Below, one piece after another: positions 23,811-35,146 of a stretch of 64,000 bases of DNA. Numbering within the stretch: the first letter of the stretch is position 1; each line of letters opens with the position of its first letter. Origin of the DNA: Hordeum vulgare subsp. vulgare (taxonomy: Eukaryota; Streptophyta; Magnoliopsida; Poales; Poaceae); NCBI RefSeq assembly GCF_904849725.1, contig NC_058521.1:341976638-342040637 (forward strand), given 5' to 3'. The notes beneath the pieces are model-generated. The model saw nothing but the letters and a program-made list of their open reading frames with translations. It made no database searches and had not been told where the DNA came from. Both the position numbers and the translations under genes were made by a program.

Positions 23811-24524
23811 TTGGAAAGGCGTGTGCTCATAAACGAGACCACTTTCGTGGTGATGCGCAAGGAAGAACTGGCCAGAGTGGTGGCGACGGTGGCCACCCTG
23901 GAAGAGTGTCACGGCAAGCTTGCTAGGCAAGAGGACCTCCTTCAACTCAGGTGCGACACACTTCAGGCGGAGACGGGGGCGCTCGGGAAGCACTCCAGGC
24001 CACCCTCACGGGCATGGAGGGCGCCAAGGAGGATCTGGCCACGCTCCAGGACCAAGTCAAAGAAGCTGCTGACGCCGTGCAGGCGGCCAAGTACGATGCG
24101 GCACACACGCGGGTGATGGAGGGGAAACGCGCCAAATAGTTCCTGGAGCTCGCCCTCCGCTCGAACGGTCTGCTATGTCACTTCATCGCGGACTCCCCGC
24201 CACTGCCTCAAGCGCATGGCGACGAGGCCTACCTCGACTTCTTCCTCAAGGTGGTCAAGGCATTTATTCAGGCTTCTCCAAGGTGGACGACAACATCGAG
24301 TCCAGCGCGCGGGACCTCCTGGGCAGCACGCTGATGCTCGTTATTGCGAACCTGCGCCGTCGTGATCCCGCGTTCAACCTCCCCGCGTGATAGATCCAGT
24401 GCCCGCGGACTTCCGGAACCCCCTCAGAGACGAGGTGAACGAGCAAGTGGAATCCCTGTTGGAGTTGTTCGTCCAAGCGGAGCCTCCTGAGGGCCACGAC
24501 GGAAACAACGCCTCCTCCGCCTAG
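23811..24524 (+). pseudogene. Decayed coiled-coil protein, 'putative gypsy-type transposon' style
   Basis: Three plus-strand frames join into one protein-like text. First, 23811-23990: RKEELARVVATVATLEECHGK…. Second, from about 23975: REALQATLTGMEGAKEDLATLQ…EAADAVQAAKYD, with strong heptad character, ending at a stop at 24137-24139. Third, from 24175: FSKVDDNIESSARDLLGSTL…NLRRRDPAFNL, continuing in another frame as VIDPVPADFRNPL…EQVESLLELF to 24522. The layout of a coiled coil followed by a domain with …RDPxF… and …PVPAD… recalls the accessory proteins annotated in grasses as 'putative gypsy type transposon' (memory only). Frameshifts and stops make it a pseudogene. Confidence 0.45.
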
Positions 24525-25284
24525 ACTTTCCTTTTCCTGTTGCATCCAAATTCACTCATCCCTAAAAAGGGTGTTATACATTATGCAATATACCTTTGTT
24601 TTGACTGGTGTCCGACTGTTATGCTTGGCGTTTCCTTGTTCCCTTCGCGAGGTCTTTTGCCGCCCCTCTCGCATTTCATTAGCCCCTGACGGGGGGTCTA
24701 GTGATGCTGGTCTCCCGTGGCCCTTTCGCAACGAGGACTCAGGGGGTAGCCCCAGAGCGCTCCTTAGTACTCGCCCTTGCCTCGCCAGGTTGCCCCCCCC
24801 CGTGCTACCTTGGTCGTCCTTCCCGTGAAGCCCTTAGAGCAGCTTTTTTGTCACTGCCCATGGGGGCGCCTAGAAATCCTTGATGATGGTTGCTGGTGCA
24901 AGAATCACAAGGCTAGTGTATTTATGAGCGCCTTGTCCAGGCGGCACAGCGACGAGCCGATTCCTAAGCCATGACATGCATTCTGAGGCCGCAACTTGCA
25001 CTCCTGGCTTTTCCGGGCCTTCGAGCCCAACAACACAGTCCTCGGGTGCATGCTAGCCGCATTTTATCTAGTGATGGGGAATGGAGTGGCGTGGGCCTTT
25101 CCGCCGAAGAGGCGGGCAGGACCCATGGTACGCAGCAGGCGGCCGCTTTCCATGTCTCCTCGGTACCCGTCCGGCGTTGACATAAAGCGTGTGCGGGGAG
25201 GAGGACCATTATTGCCAATGTTAATCTTCCACCCATGGGGTACGTGTGAGGAGGCATAGACCAACCGCCCACTCGGAGGCTCCA

Positions 25285-25290
25285 TATAAG
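25285..25290 (+). promoter_or_regulatory. Candidate TATA box upstream of the B3-like pseudogene
   Basis: GGCTCCATATAAGGGCAAGG resembles a plant TATA context. It is followed by a C/T-rich leader (ACATTCTCTCCCTTGTCC…) and, 270 bases on, by the ATG at 25560. This is suggestive only. Confidence 0.35.
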
Positions 25291-25559
25291 GGCAAGGGGG
25301 AGGGACCTACTGCCCCGACATTCTCTCCCTTGTCCTATATCCTCGCTCATCATTGCCGCGGTGATAGAGCTACCGAAGAGGTCCTCCGTTGCTAAAAGGG
25401 AGAGGTGAATGCACAGGGGAGTGGGTGTGCGACGGACGGCGAGGTGAAGTGGCCATCCCCGCACGCCTGTTGCGGCACTCGAGGCACCTCCTAAGGGAAG
25501 CGGCCGTTTCCCATTAGCAGCTAGTGCTGGCCTAAGCATCCACATGAGGGGTGTTGCAC

Positions 25560-26165
25560 ATGGACGCGATGGGCACGGTGGATGCGGCAGACGGGGCGGC
25601 TGCAGACGGGACCGGCACAGCGGCACACGCGTCCATCCCCCCAAGTCACAAAGTCACTCAGCCGATGCGGCCCGTGAATTCATCGTGCGGGTTGAGGACA
25701 GGCCCTGCACCTGGCTCCAGCTCCCGGACTTCCCCATGATGGAGATGAAGGAGCTTGTGCCCTTGGGTTGTGGGTGTAGCCGGAAGGTTGTTGCAATGGG
25801 CCCACCTAGGTGGCGACGGAGTTCAACTCATTCGGCTTCTTATTCCTCGGACATGGGTGGAATTCATTGGGCCTCGCCCAGGGCCTGCAGGACATGCACG
25901 TTCTCAACTTCAAGTTCGATGGGCCGCCACACTCTTCGTGAAGGACTTTGGAAGTGCCAGCGGACGCCTGGACTGCTGCATGGAGGATAGTAGCAGCGGC
26001 AGCAACAATCCTTCCGGCAATGATGACAGCAGTAGCAGGTCCTCCTCTGGCAGCAGCGTGCGCGACAATGACTCCAATGGCTCCCTGGGTGCCGACGTGA
26101 AGGACGAGGCGTACTCCCACTGCGCGTGCGGGCGACGCTGGTGTCGGGGTATCCAATGGCGGCGA
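25560..26165 (+). pseudogene. B3 DNA-binding domain gene fragment, frameshifted
   Basis: Reading across three frames gives a recognisable plant B3-type DNA-binding domain. The blocks are EFIVRVEDRPCTWLQLPDF (about 25674-25730), then ATEFNSFGFLFLGHGW…GLQDMHVLNFKFDG (about 25810-25920), then ATLFVKDFGSASGRLDCC (about 25928-25981). They follow the order expected in REM-like B3 proteins: an LP-D/F start, a GW…F…L..GH.L.FK core, then L.VK.FG..G..L.CC. After it come an acidic, Ser-rich tail (about 40 residues with S, G, N, D) and a Cys-containing end. The N-terminus from the ATG at 25560 is Ala/Gly/Thr-rich. At least two or three single-base shifts break it. It lies between retroelements with a promoter-like stretch upstream and could be a captured or transposed host gene. 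The B3 assignment is by eye. Confidence 0.5.
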
Positions 26166-26804
26166 CTTGTGGGCCCGTCCTTCTTTTTATTATGCTATTT
26201 CTCCTTTCCTGTAATTCAATATGTTGGCCCCGTGGGGCGTGTAAGAACGTTTATGTTATCCAAACTTTGAATCAAATGATATTTTGGATTGAAAATAAAC
26301 TTCTCACCGGCATTCTAAGCCAAGGTTGGGTCCAACCCCCGAGCATGGGTACGGAGGCTCCTGAGATGCAAGGCCCACCTCACAAGGCCCCTAGGGCAAC
26401 CCACGAAGGAGCACCCTGTATCGACAGCACGAGCTTTTCTTCATGTGTCTAGGCGTCACGTGAGAAGTACACAGTATGGCTTTGATGAGGTGTCATGTGT
26501 GTTGAGTGTGCCCGCGAGCTACGACCCAGCTCTCTAGGTTTCCAATGTTGCCAGGGCAGACCCAGACTGAGCCACCGTGCCCAGGCCCTGCCAGCACTAG
26601 GCCTAGGGCAGGAAGGTAGGCGTGTGCCGCAGGGACTTTCCATTGCCATTGTCGTTGTTGTCCCCCAGGGCGAGGTATGGGGCTTTCGCTGGATGCGGCC
26701 GTGCTAAGAAAAGTACGAACCAAAGAAACTCCAAAAAACCAGCAGACCGAATCTTTCATCACAAACCCGAGGCTAACGTGTCCGCGAGCCCAAAAAGCGT
26801 GGTG

Positions 26805-26943
26805 CGGCTGCCACATCAACACAGATCAGCCTCGTAGGCTCGTTCTCAGGTCGAAGAAAAAGGTGAATGAAAACGGCTGCCGTATCCAGCACAGATCAGC
26901 CTTAGAAAGAAATGTGGTTGTCGTATCTAGCACGAGCCAACCT
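26805..26943. repeat. Degenerate short tandem-like repeat
   Basis: Three imperfect copies of a 28-29-bp motif of the type CGGCTGCC.TATC.AGCACAGATCAGCCT at 26805-26832, 26874-26902 and 26915-26943, with unequal spacing. They lie in the GC-rich block just left of Copia element M. Role unknown; such arrays occur in LTRs of GC-rich Gypsy elements and in CACTA subterminal regions. Confidence 0.5.
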
Positions 26944-27183
26944 AAAAAGTACAGTGCAACTCGTGAGGCATCTTTTTCGATCATCTTCTTACCTAGCGCG
27001 GAGCATGAGAACTGTCACTGGGATCTGGGCGGGGGCCCTCCAACACAGCCACGACGCAGCTCATCATGGGGTTACGCATAGGAGCCCCCCCGGGCGTGTA
27101 CAACCCAACACTCGTTATTACGTGACAGGGTCACGGGCGGCGATAGTTGGGCGGATACCCCAGGCACAAGTCTCAAGCATTCC

Positions 27184-28581
27184 TTAAAGTGCGTTATATC
27201 GACTAGAGGGGAGGTGAATAGGCGATTTTTAGAATTTCATCGCTGAGGAAATTCCTCAATGATGAATTAAGTGCAGCGGAAATGGCGCAGGATAGAGATG
27301 CAAAAACTACTACAACATATTACTTGGTGAAGATTATGAGAATCGGTTTACACAGTACATAGGTACTTAGTACGCAGGTGAAGATTAGCTCGAGTGGAGA
27401 ATTTCAGGTTGAGGAAATTCAGAGAAAGTATTCAGACAAATTCTTCAAACAACACAGATGAAATTCTTCAACATACAGTTTTGAGGAAATGCAAGAGTTG
27501 AAGAAATAGAACCCATAGCTCAATGAAGACAGTTATTGATGACCCAGTTCCAACTGTTGTGACAGTTGTATGTCTCGTTTGGAGTGGCTTGGTATTGAAA
27601 CGAAAGGAGACAAGTCCCGAGACACACAGTCTCTACCGTATTCTCCTTGAGATAACGACACATAGTCCTCACCCAACACTCGTGGTAAGTCTTCAAAGCT
27701 GACTTCAAAACCCTTACAAACTCGGTCGCCCGGCGATCCACAATTGACTACTGAATGCTCTAGACCATGACGTGTAATCGTCTGGAGGATGCACAGTCCT
27801 CAAAGGTAAAAGGCTTCAGTTCCACGTAGGAACAAATTCTTCAGTGATGCTCAATCACTTGGTTTTGGTTTGGGGTTCGGTGTTTGGGGTATTTCCTCAC
27901 TTCAAGATTTTCTCTCGAAGACTCTGAGGAATTTGGGTTGCTCTAAATGACTAGTGTTAGTTTCAATCAGACCAGCCAACCAGCAAGTGGTTGTGGGGGT
28001 GGCTATTTATAGCCTGGGAGCATCCCGACATGATTTTCCATAAATGCCCTCGAATATTGTAAGTGTTGGGTGGATAAGATAAGTGAGGTGGCGCATGTCG
28101 CGGCAACAGTCGGAACTTTCAACTGCGAAAGTCCTCATGTCTCTCATATTCCTCACTTTGAGGCTTTGGTAGGTTTAGGCTTGGGTTGAGCATCATGAGG
28201 AAATTCATTCTGTAGTATTACTTCGACCCCCTTTAATAGTACATTGTTCATATGACTCAAGTGTAAATAAAAAGAAACAGAAAAAGTAAATCTTCACGCT
28301 TCAAAGTCTTCTGGAGTTTTTCTTCAGGACACACAGAATTCCTCATCTTCAATATCTTCATTAGGAATATAAATTTCATCGCAATTTCTTCGCGACCAAA
28401 GACTTCAAGGTAACAACAAATTCTTCAGCTGAAGACATTCATTTTTAGTGGTCGATATTCATCGTATAACTCAAACTACTCAGTGACTTATAGAGCATGT
28501 GTACACTTATAAACACATTAGTTCCTTAACCTATAAGTCTTGAAACCACCAAAATCACTAAGGGCACTAGATGGACTTAGA
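27184..28581 (-). repeat. 3' LTR of Copia element M
   Basis: 1,398 bp. On the minus strand it begins TCTAAGTCCATCTAGTGCCC, where the other LTRs of the family begin TGTAAGTGCATC, and ends …GCACTTTAA, where the family has …GCACTTTCA. Both terminal dinucleotides are therefore mutated. It contains a TATAAATA box on the minus strand (28021-28014). It aligns over its full length with 54203-55603. Confidence 0.9.
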
Positions 28582-28595
28582 ATCTCCCCCTTTTT
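28582..28595 (-). other. Polypurine tract of Copia element M
   Basis: Minus strand AAAAAGGGGGAGAT directly before the 3' LTR, matching AAAAAGGGGAAGAT of element P (47999-48012). The stretch 28596-29112 is the 3' untranslated part after ORF3 and holds nothing else visible. Confidence 0.85.
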
Positions 28596-29112
28596 GGTGG
28601 TTTATGACAATTAGGTTAAGTTTTCAATGGGGATAATAAATATGATATGTAAGTATTGAGTTTGAGGAATTTGAAATCAAGATGCCGAGAGACTCCCCCT
28701 GACGATGTGCATATTTTGAGGAATTTGCTTTGTACAGCAAATGTACATTGATGATTTATATCATGGAGATCTCCTCCTGTATCTTGTAAATCATGCATAC
28801 ATTTGACATATAATAAGAGTATTTGAAAATGCATGATGAAAAATGGTGTCTGACGAATTTCAGCATGCCTTCATTAATGGACTTTGAGGAATAAGCGTGA
28901 GAGGAAAAAACGTTCAAAAGAGTTAGAGCACCATCGGGCTTAAGGTACAACTCATTACATCAAACACTTTAGAAGAGCCAAGAGTTTCTATCTTAATAAA
29001 GTTTATAAGCCCCAAAATAGATCCCTCTTGAAGACTAACTCTCAGATTTCTCCCCCTTTGTCATCAAGTGACAAAAAGGGACAAAACTGAGGACTAACGT
29101 CCTTGAAGAAAA

Positions 29113-32100
29113 TCACGTCTTGGTTGATGTAGAGGCGTGAGGATTCTTGGAGACAGGCTTCTTCCTTGGACCAGTTGCAGTGTCTTCTGGTTCTTCATCT
29201 GATTCAGAAGTGCAAAATGAAGAAAATGAACTGTCCTCCAAGTCAAGAACTGGAATTGGCTTGAATTTCTTCTTTGGAGGCCACGACCATTCAAATTCTT
29301 GAGTAAATTCCAATTCCTCAAGTTCCTCCGAAGTCTTCAGATGAGCCAAGGTGGCCCAAGTGCGATCAAACACCTCATGAAGATAATAGTGATTTTTCTT
29401 CACTCCATTATGAGTCTCATTGAGGGTTTTCACAATGGCACCAAACTGGTGTTCTACCCACTTGTGATTGCGATCGACTTTTTGATGAAGGCTTGGAAGT
29501 AGCTCTTTGTTAGTCATCATCTGGGTGCAGTTGGGCTTGGAGGATCTTGAGTAGGAGTGTCATCATATGAATAATATGAATCAGCCTTGCAGAATTGGCC
29601 ATCAAGGGGCCGATTTCCTTCATCTATCACACACTTGCCTTTGCCTTCAACAGGTTCAAATGATTTCTTGATGACATTGATTGGCGACACATAGCCGAGG
29701 TGATTCCGGAAGTCATCTTGATAGTTGATGCCTGGCCTGTTTCTGATGACTCTCATGATCCAAGGAGCATATATCTTCAACTCAAATGGTGACAAAGCAT
29801 TGTCAGGAAAATCCTCAAGAAGAAGTCATGAAGATTCATAGGTATGTCATGAATGACATTGAACAGGATATTCTTCATGATGCCTACGACATCTTCTTCA
29901 TCATCATGCCCATTGATAGGCGCAATGGCATAAGACAAGACTATGTACATAGTTCTGGGCTCATACTTCAAGTCATGTACCAGAAATCGAGTCCTTGGGG
30001 GTTGGCCCTAGGCAAAAGGCTTCATGAGGACTTCCATGAGCTTGTTGCGCAGTTCTCGTTCATCATACATCAGAACTGTATCATTTGAGGGAATTGAAAT
30101 TGGGAGAGCTTGAAGCAATTTAGTGGCACGAGCTTTGTAGTGCGTGTGCTGAGTCATCCAATCCAATACCCAAGTGTTGACATCCTTTGGGTCGCTTGAG
30201 ATATGCAGTGTGGCATAAAATTGAAGAATGATGGATGTGTTCCAATCACCGATATGAGTATAGAAAGGCAGTAAACCAGCTTCATGAAGAACATTGAGGA
30301 CTGCAGCAAAGCAAGGTATTTCCTCCATATCACAGTGAGGAATATGGGTATGTTGAAATATCTTGTTTCTTCCACATAGCACAAAAGCATAGTAGTTGAG
30401 CTGATTTCTTGTCCAGAACTTCCTATGTCTGATGCGAAGCTTGTCAAATGGAATCTCGCCAGTGAAGTACAAACGTTCTTCATAGAATGCCTCTTTCTGA
30501 AACTTTGTCCTAAGGCTAATTTTGTTGTGGTTGAAGATTGTGCTGCTCCTCTTGAAGAGTAGCCACCACCATTGATGTTTATGTGTTCACCACGACAATA
30601 GCGGTTTCAGTGTTAGATGCAGGAGGATTTTCTTCAGTTTGAGGATTCTCTTCAGCTTGAGGAATTTGCTTGTTGGAGTAGGGAGTTGCAGTATTTGACG
30701 CTGCATTTTCTTCAGCTGAGATGCAGCTGATTCTTGAGCATATTCCACTCGAATGCTCTTTCCATGAGAACCTGTGAGAATCTCAGTTGCAGCAGGAGTT
30801 GGAGGGATTTGAGTTCACCTTGGTGAGTGTGGATGAGTTTCTTCCCATAAATCATCATGGATTACTGGTGTGCTGCATCCAATGTCATCATCACCCACTA
30901 GTTCTTCAGTGGTCTTTGGAGGAGTGATGGACTGAGGAATATCATCTATTTGTATTTCCTCATCCATTTCTTCGTCCTCTTCATCGTCATTCATTTATTT
31001 ATCTTCTTCTGGAATGACATAGTCCACTCCGAAGGGAACTATCATGTATGATGGTGCTACATTGAGAGGTGTAGCATCCACTGGGGTTGATGAAGATTCT
31101 GACTATGTAATCTTCAGACGTTTCGCCTCTTATGATTTTGAGGCCATCGAAGCTTTTCTCTTTTTTGCTTCTTTCTCAGCCGCTTTGGTTTTCTTAACGT
31201 CTGATGCAGGCGAAGTTACTTTCTTCACCTTTGAGTGTTTGAAGGGACTATTTCATCAGGCCCTGATTGAGTGTCAGGCCTGGCAGTTTCTTGAGCTGGA
31301 ATATTATGAGGAATTTCCTCAGTAGCTGGTTCATCAATTTCATCTTCCTCATGTAGCTGAACAGTATAGCTTGCCTAGTGTGGTGTTTGCTCCATTGGAG
31401 GGGCAGTTCTCTTGTTGTATGCATCAACTTCAGTTGTTGCAGCCTTGATGAATTTCACCTTGACGCCTTAACAATCTGAGTGACAACTTGTATACTTGTC
31501 TGTGACGGTTTTGAGTTCAGCTTGAGTGGATACAAGTGCTTCAGGTGTCAGGTTGAGGAGATTGTGCTTGATGAATTTCTCCTTTTTGATTTTGGCAGCC
31601 CTTGCTTGCTTGGCTTGCTTCTCTTTCCATTTTGCTTCATTGATGAAAGTAGCCACCACTTGGCGGACACCAGGGGGAAGCTTCAAGTCATCAACCGGTG
31701 TGTTTGGATCTTCATATCAGAGGTCGATGAAATCCACCAATACGTTCGGATCCATAGCAAGAGGAATGGAACTGCCAGAGGCTTGTGCATGTCGTTCATG
31801 TTTGTTTCTGATGATTGCTTGGAGTGTTTCATCATCAAATTCTTCATTTCCTTCTGATGCAGAAGGAACATTGATGACTTCTTTCAGACTTGGCCTGATG
31901 CCTCTTCCAGCAGTCACTTTACTCTTCAATAGAGTGGGTGAAGACTTTGAAGCAGAGACAGTGGAAGTTGGCAATGAGGAACTTGATTGTGCAGGTTGAA
32001 ACTTACTGAGTTATTTCTGTTGTGGACGTGAAGACTGTGGTGTTGTTGAGGATTTTGCAGTTGTTGCACCTTTCTGAGGCAATTGCTCTTGTGGCACAGT

Positions 32101-32712
32101 AGTTGAAGCTTTTCGTTTCTTCAGCAGAGTCTGCTTCTGAGGAACTGCTGTAGCCGAGGCCTCAGCAGCTGAAGAAGTGGCAGCAGTGGTTGCGGCAGAA
32201 GAATCCTCATTGAATTTTCTTCACAGCTGCTTCTGCCTTCTTCTGCAACTTAGACAAATATTTGCCTTTCTCATCAGGATAATCCTCAATAGTTGCTACA
32301 CTTGAGAGATGAGCTGCTTGTTGATCACCCTGTGGCGGCCTTTTGCAAGGTGGCTTGAGGGTGAATTTTTGTGCATATTTTGGAGACACATATCTGTACT
32401 CCTTCCACTCCTCAGCCCACCTGCGCTCAATCTTTTGAAGCCTTATTTTGCGTGTCGCCATGGTCTCTCTACCATGTATTTCCTCATCCGGAGAACAATA
32501 GTCAGCATATATATCTTCAGGTATCTCAGATGTTGTGTTTTGTTCCAACTTCTATACTCCTTTCTGCTTCCGATCATCCTCCATTTTCTTCAACTGACGC
32601 TTTTGCTGAAGAATCTGAACTCTTGATGATTTTGAAGACACAGGTAACGTTTCTTTGAGGATGTTGCAAATTAATTAAGTTGATGAGAACCTAGAGATTC
32701 ATGAGTTGACAT
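29113..32712 (-). pseudogene. ORF3 of Copia element M
   Basis: Third gene after pol, broken into frames. The ATG at 32712-32710 (MSTHESLGSH…) follows an acceptor-like site. A one-base shift relative to P leads to the main frame at 32584 (MEDDRK…) and the open part 32548-32207 (PEDIYADYCSPDEE, KIERRWAEEWKEYR). Middle parts at 31974-31468 show DDETLQAIIRNK and VVATFINEAKWKEKQ. The C-terminal half at 30472-29113 shows LCGRNKIFQHTHIPH, TWVLDWMTQHTHYKA, KIYAPWIMRVIRNRPGIN and WSWPPKKKFKP. All are collinear with P (43789-47489). Such 3' ORFs in SIRE-lineage elements are called env-like, but no signal peptide or membrane segment is visible, and the C-terminal half rather recalls 'putative plant transposon protein' domains (memory). 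Confidence 0.75.
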
Positions 32713-32720
32713 TTTTGTAC

Positions 32721-33021
32721 CTGTGAACAGAGTATAGGTGCGAAGAATTTGGATAGGTCATATGCGTTCCCAGATTTGAAAATTTGAAAAAAAAAGTTGA
32801 GGAATTTGACAAAGCATTCTGATATTGGGTTCCAAACTTGTGCAGATTCGAGAATTTACACAATTGATGAATCTCATGAAGAATTTTAGTGGCTTAGTGA
32901 AATTCATCAAGTGTTTGATGAATGAGTGTGCATGGCTGACAAACTTTCTGAGGAAAAACAAATTTTGCGAGTCTAGCGTGAATTAAAAGATAAACAGAGG
33001 CAAAAAAAGGATTTTATTTAC
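32721..33021 (-). other. Candidate 5'-leader intron of ORF3 in element M
   Basis: Minus strand: CGCACAAG then GTAAATAAAATCC (donor side, 33021), and CTATACTCTGTTCACAG (acceptor side, 32721), followed eight bases later by the ATG of ORF3 at 32712. P has the same donor text and nearly the same acceptor text at 43444-43780. Length about 301 bases. Confidence 0.45.
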
Positions 33022-33284
33022 CTTGTGCGAAGAACACGAAGGACTGGAGCATAAAAGGGAGAAGTTGCTCGTTTCAGTTCTTCAGCGACCTAATTTCGAA
33101 ACTGAAATCAGCTATGGCAGCGGCGGAAGATGATTTTCCGCAGTCGGCATTAGTCCGGCGAGGGCGAGGGCGAGGCAGCGAAGCTTTTCCTCACCAACGA
33201 CGAGGATGCTAGAGGTGGCGCTAGGGTTGAGCTCGAGCGGAGAAGACGAGAGGGCGAAGAGTTTTGACTAAGGGGGTAAGGTCC

Positions 33285-33292
33285 TATTTATA
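33285..33292 (-). promoter_or_regulatory. Candidate internal TATA box for ORF3 in element M
   Basis: Minus strand GAGCTATAAATAGGACCTTA, far from either LTR and about 570 bases upstream of the ORF3 ATG. It is followed by a GC-rich leader containing AACCCTAGCGCCACC. The counterpart in P (43160-43167) has the same layout. The stretch 33293-34107 is the pol-ORF3 spacer and otherwise holds only the TA repeat. Confidence 0.5.
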
Positions 33293-33670
33293 GCTCAGGT
33301 GAAAAATTGTTCGGGCCAAAACTTTCGGACCGAACTACCCTTGCCCCTTCGTCTCCGCATGACACATGGTACCTACGACTGTAGCGGTGGAGTTCATGGT
33401 TATCCGATCGTGAGAAGTGGGTCCGCTAACTGTGTAACGCTACAAAAACATTTTTTGTATTTTTGAGGATTTTGTTTCAAAGTCCTCAGCTGACAAGGAC
33501 TCGGTGATGATTTTGAATAAGTGTCAAATAGAACGCATAGGAAGAATTGAGAATAGACTGGGTTGAGCTTAGCATGGAGAGGAGTCGGGTCCGATCACAT
33601 TCACTTAGATGAAATATCAAATTGAAGACTGAGCTATAAGTGAATGTTGTTGACGACTTTGAAAGCTCAT

Positions 33671-33688
33671 TGTATATATATATGTACG

Positions 33689-33733
<45 letters not shown>
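33671..33733. repeat. (TA)n microsatellite
   Basis: About 63 bases of almost pure TA repeats with a TGTACGTATG interruption near the left end, in the pol-ORF3 spacer of M. The corresponding spacer of element P (around 42780) has no TA run, so the expansion is specific to this copy. Confidence 0.9.
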
Positions 33734-33736
<3 letters not shown>

Positions 33737-34107
33737 AATGAAAATCATCAAACGTTTTGATGAATTTGAAGATTTTTAAGATTTTGAAAATTTGAGGATT
33801 ATGTGACAAAGTGTCAGATTGATGAATTTCAACTTTGAAGAAAAGCCAGCTAGAAGAATTTCAAAGTTGGGTGGTTGTGTGACCCACCGTATAAGAATGA
33901 TAATTTCATGCGCCGCGAACAATTTTCGTAGGGCCCTGAGAACCAAATTCTTCATTAATTTCTTCACACTAAGAGTAATGTTCTTCATTGATTGAACAAA
34001 ATTGTTTCTTCGTGTGTTGCACATCTAAGTCATCAATTTTGCATAAGTGTTAGGATGTGTGCATGTTTTCAAAAAACAATTGAAGACTCTAGGATATTTA
34101 GCTCACA

Positions 34108-35141
34108 TCACAACTTCCAAAACCTTCTTTCTTCCAAGGGCTTTGTGAAGATATCTGTTACTTGATCGTCAGTCTTCACATGATCGATGATGATATTGCC
34201 CTTGAGGACATGGTCACGAAGAAAATGATAACGAATCTGGATGTGCTTAGTCTTCGATTGTTGTACTGGGTTGTAGGCGATCTTGATTGCACTCTCATTG
34301 TCGCAGTAGAGGGGCACATTGTTCATGTTGATGTCGTAGGCTCTAAGGGTTTGCTTCATCCATAGCAATTGATCACAGCAGGATCCAGCAGCAGTGTAAT
34401 CAGCTTCGGAAGTGGAGAGAGAAACACAGTTCGGCTTCTTTGAGGACCAACAGACTAATAATCTTCCAATGAAATGGCATGTGCCTAGTGTTAACTTGCG
34501 ATCCACACGGTCACCAACATAATAAGAATCAGAATATCCAACGAGGTGAAGATTTGAGCCCTTGGGGTACCACAATCCTGGTGTTGGTGTGGGAGCTAAG
34601 TATGAAAGAATATGTTTCACAGCCTTATGGTGTGATTCCTTCGGTTTCGCTTGGAAACAAGCGCCTTTGCATTCATCCATGTCAAATTTCCTCAGAACAT
34701 CCTTGATGTATTTATCCTGAGATATGAAGACGCCATTGCGTTGTTGATGAACTTGAATACCTAAGAAGAATTTTAGCTTCCCCATGATAGACATCTTATA
34801 TTCATCACTCATCATGTAAGAAAATTCATCACTTTAACGTTTGTCAATACAACCCAAGATAATGTCGTCGACATATATTTGGCACACAAATAGTTCATTT
34901 TCATAAGATTTTGTGAAAAGAGTAGGATCAAGTGAACCAGGTTTGAAGCCTTACTTCATGAGGAATTCCTTCAATGTGTCATACCATGCCCGAGGGCTTG
35001 CTTGAGGCCATAGAGTGCCTTTTTGAGTTTGAAGACTTTGTCAGGATGCTTCGGATCTTCAAAACCTGGGGTGTAGCAACATATACTTCTTCCTCATTCT
35101 TACTATTCAGGAATGCACTTTTCACATCCATTTGATATAGA
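34108..35141 (-). pseudogene. Copia element M: RT C-terminal part and RNase H
   Basis: Continues the RT that is cut at the P insertion. It contains ALYGLKQA, the catalytic YVDD (codons near 34875-34864, intact), MMSDEYKMSIMGKLKFFLGIQ, then KFDMDECKGA directly joined to CFQAKPKESHH. The roughly 53 residues present at this point in P, including SMIGSLLYL, are deleted in frame. RNase H follows (SLSTSEADY, LYCDNESAIKIA, TDIFTKPL). It has stops and shifts between 34816 and 35141 and ends at 34108. Confidence 0.85.
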
Positions 35142-35146
35142 GTAAT
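35142..35146. repeat. Target site duplication GTAAT of element P
   Basis: GTAAT precedes the LTR start TGTAAGTGC, and GTAAT at 49426-49430 follows the 3' LTR. The duplication lies in the RT-coding part of M. Confidence 0.95.

Larger units (their letters stand above)
23294..27183. other. GC-rich repeat block of uncertain family
   Basis: About 3.9 kb of GC-rich sequence between the Tat RT fragment and the Copia element M. It holds a decayed coiled-coil gene (23811-24524), a promoter-like stretch (around 25285), a B3-domain pseudogene (25560-26165) and short degenerate repeats (26805-26943). An intron-like piece with GTAAGT at about 23420 and TTTTCAG at about 23490 lies near the left end. 24525-25280 holds no convincing coding frame. 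The block may belong to the same Tat-like element as 55604-57984, whose gag is on the opposite strand, but I cannot prove continuity. Confidence 0.4.

Noticed and set aside
24964..25644. 226-codon open frame on the minus strand
   Set aside because: It lies in GC-rich DNA, is antisense to the promoter-like stretch and B3-like gene start, has no recognisable motif and a composition expected from shadow frames.
26677..27081. 134-codon plus-strand frame right of the B3-like gene
   Set aside because: It crosses the degenerate short repeats, has no start context or motif and is not supported by a homologous copy.
31044..31999. Plus-strand open frames over ORF3 of element M
   Set aside because: They are antisense shadows of ORF3; the same text on the minus strand matches ORF3 of element P.
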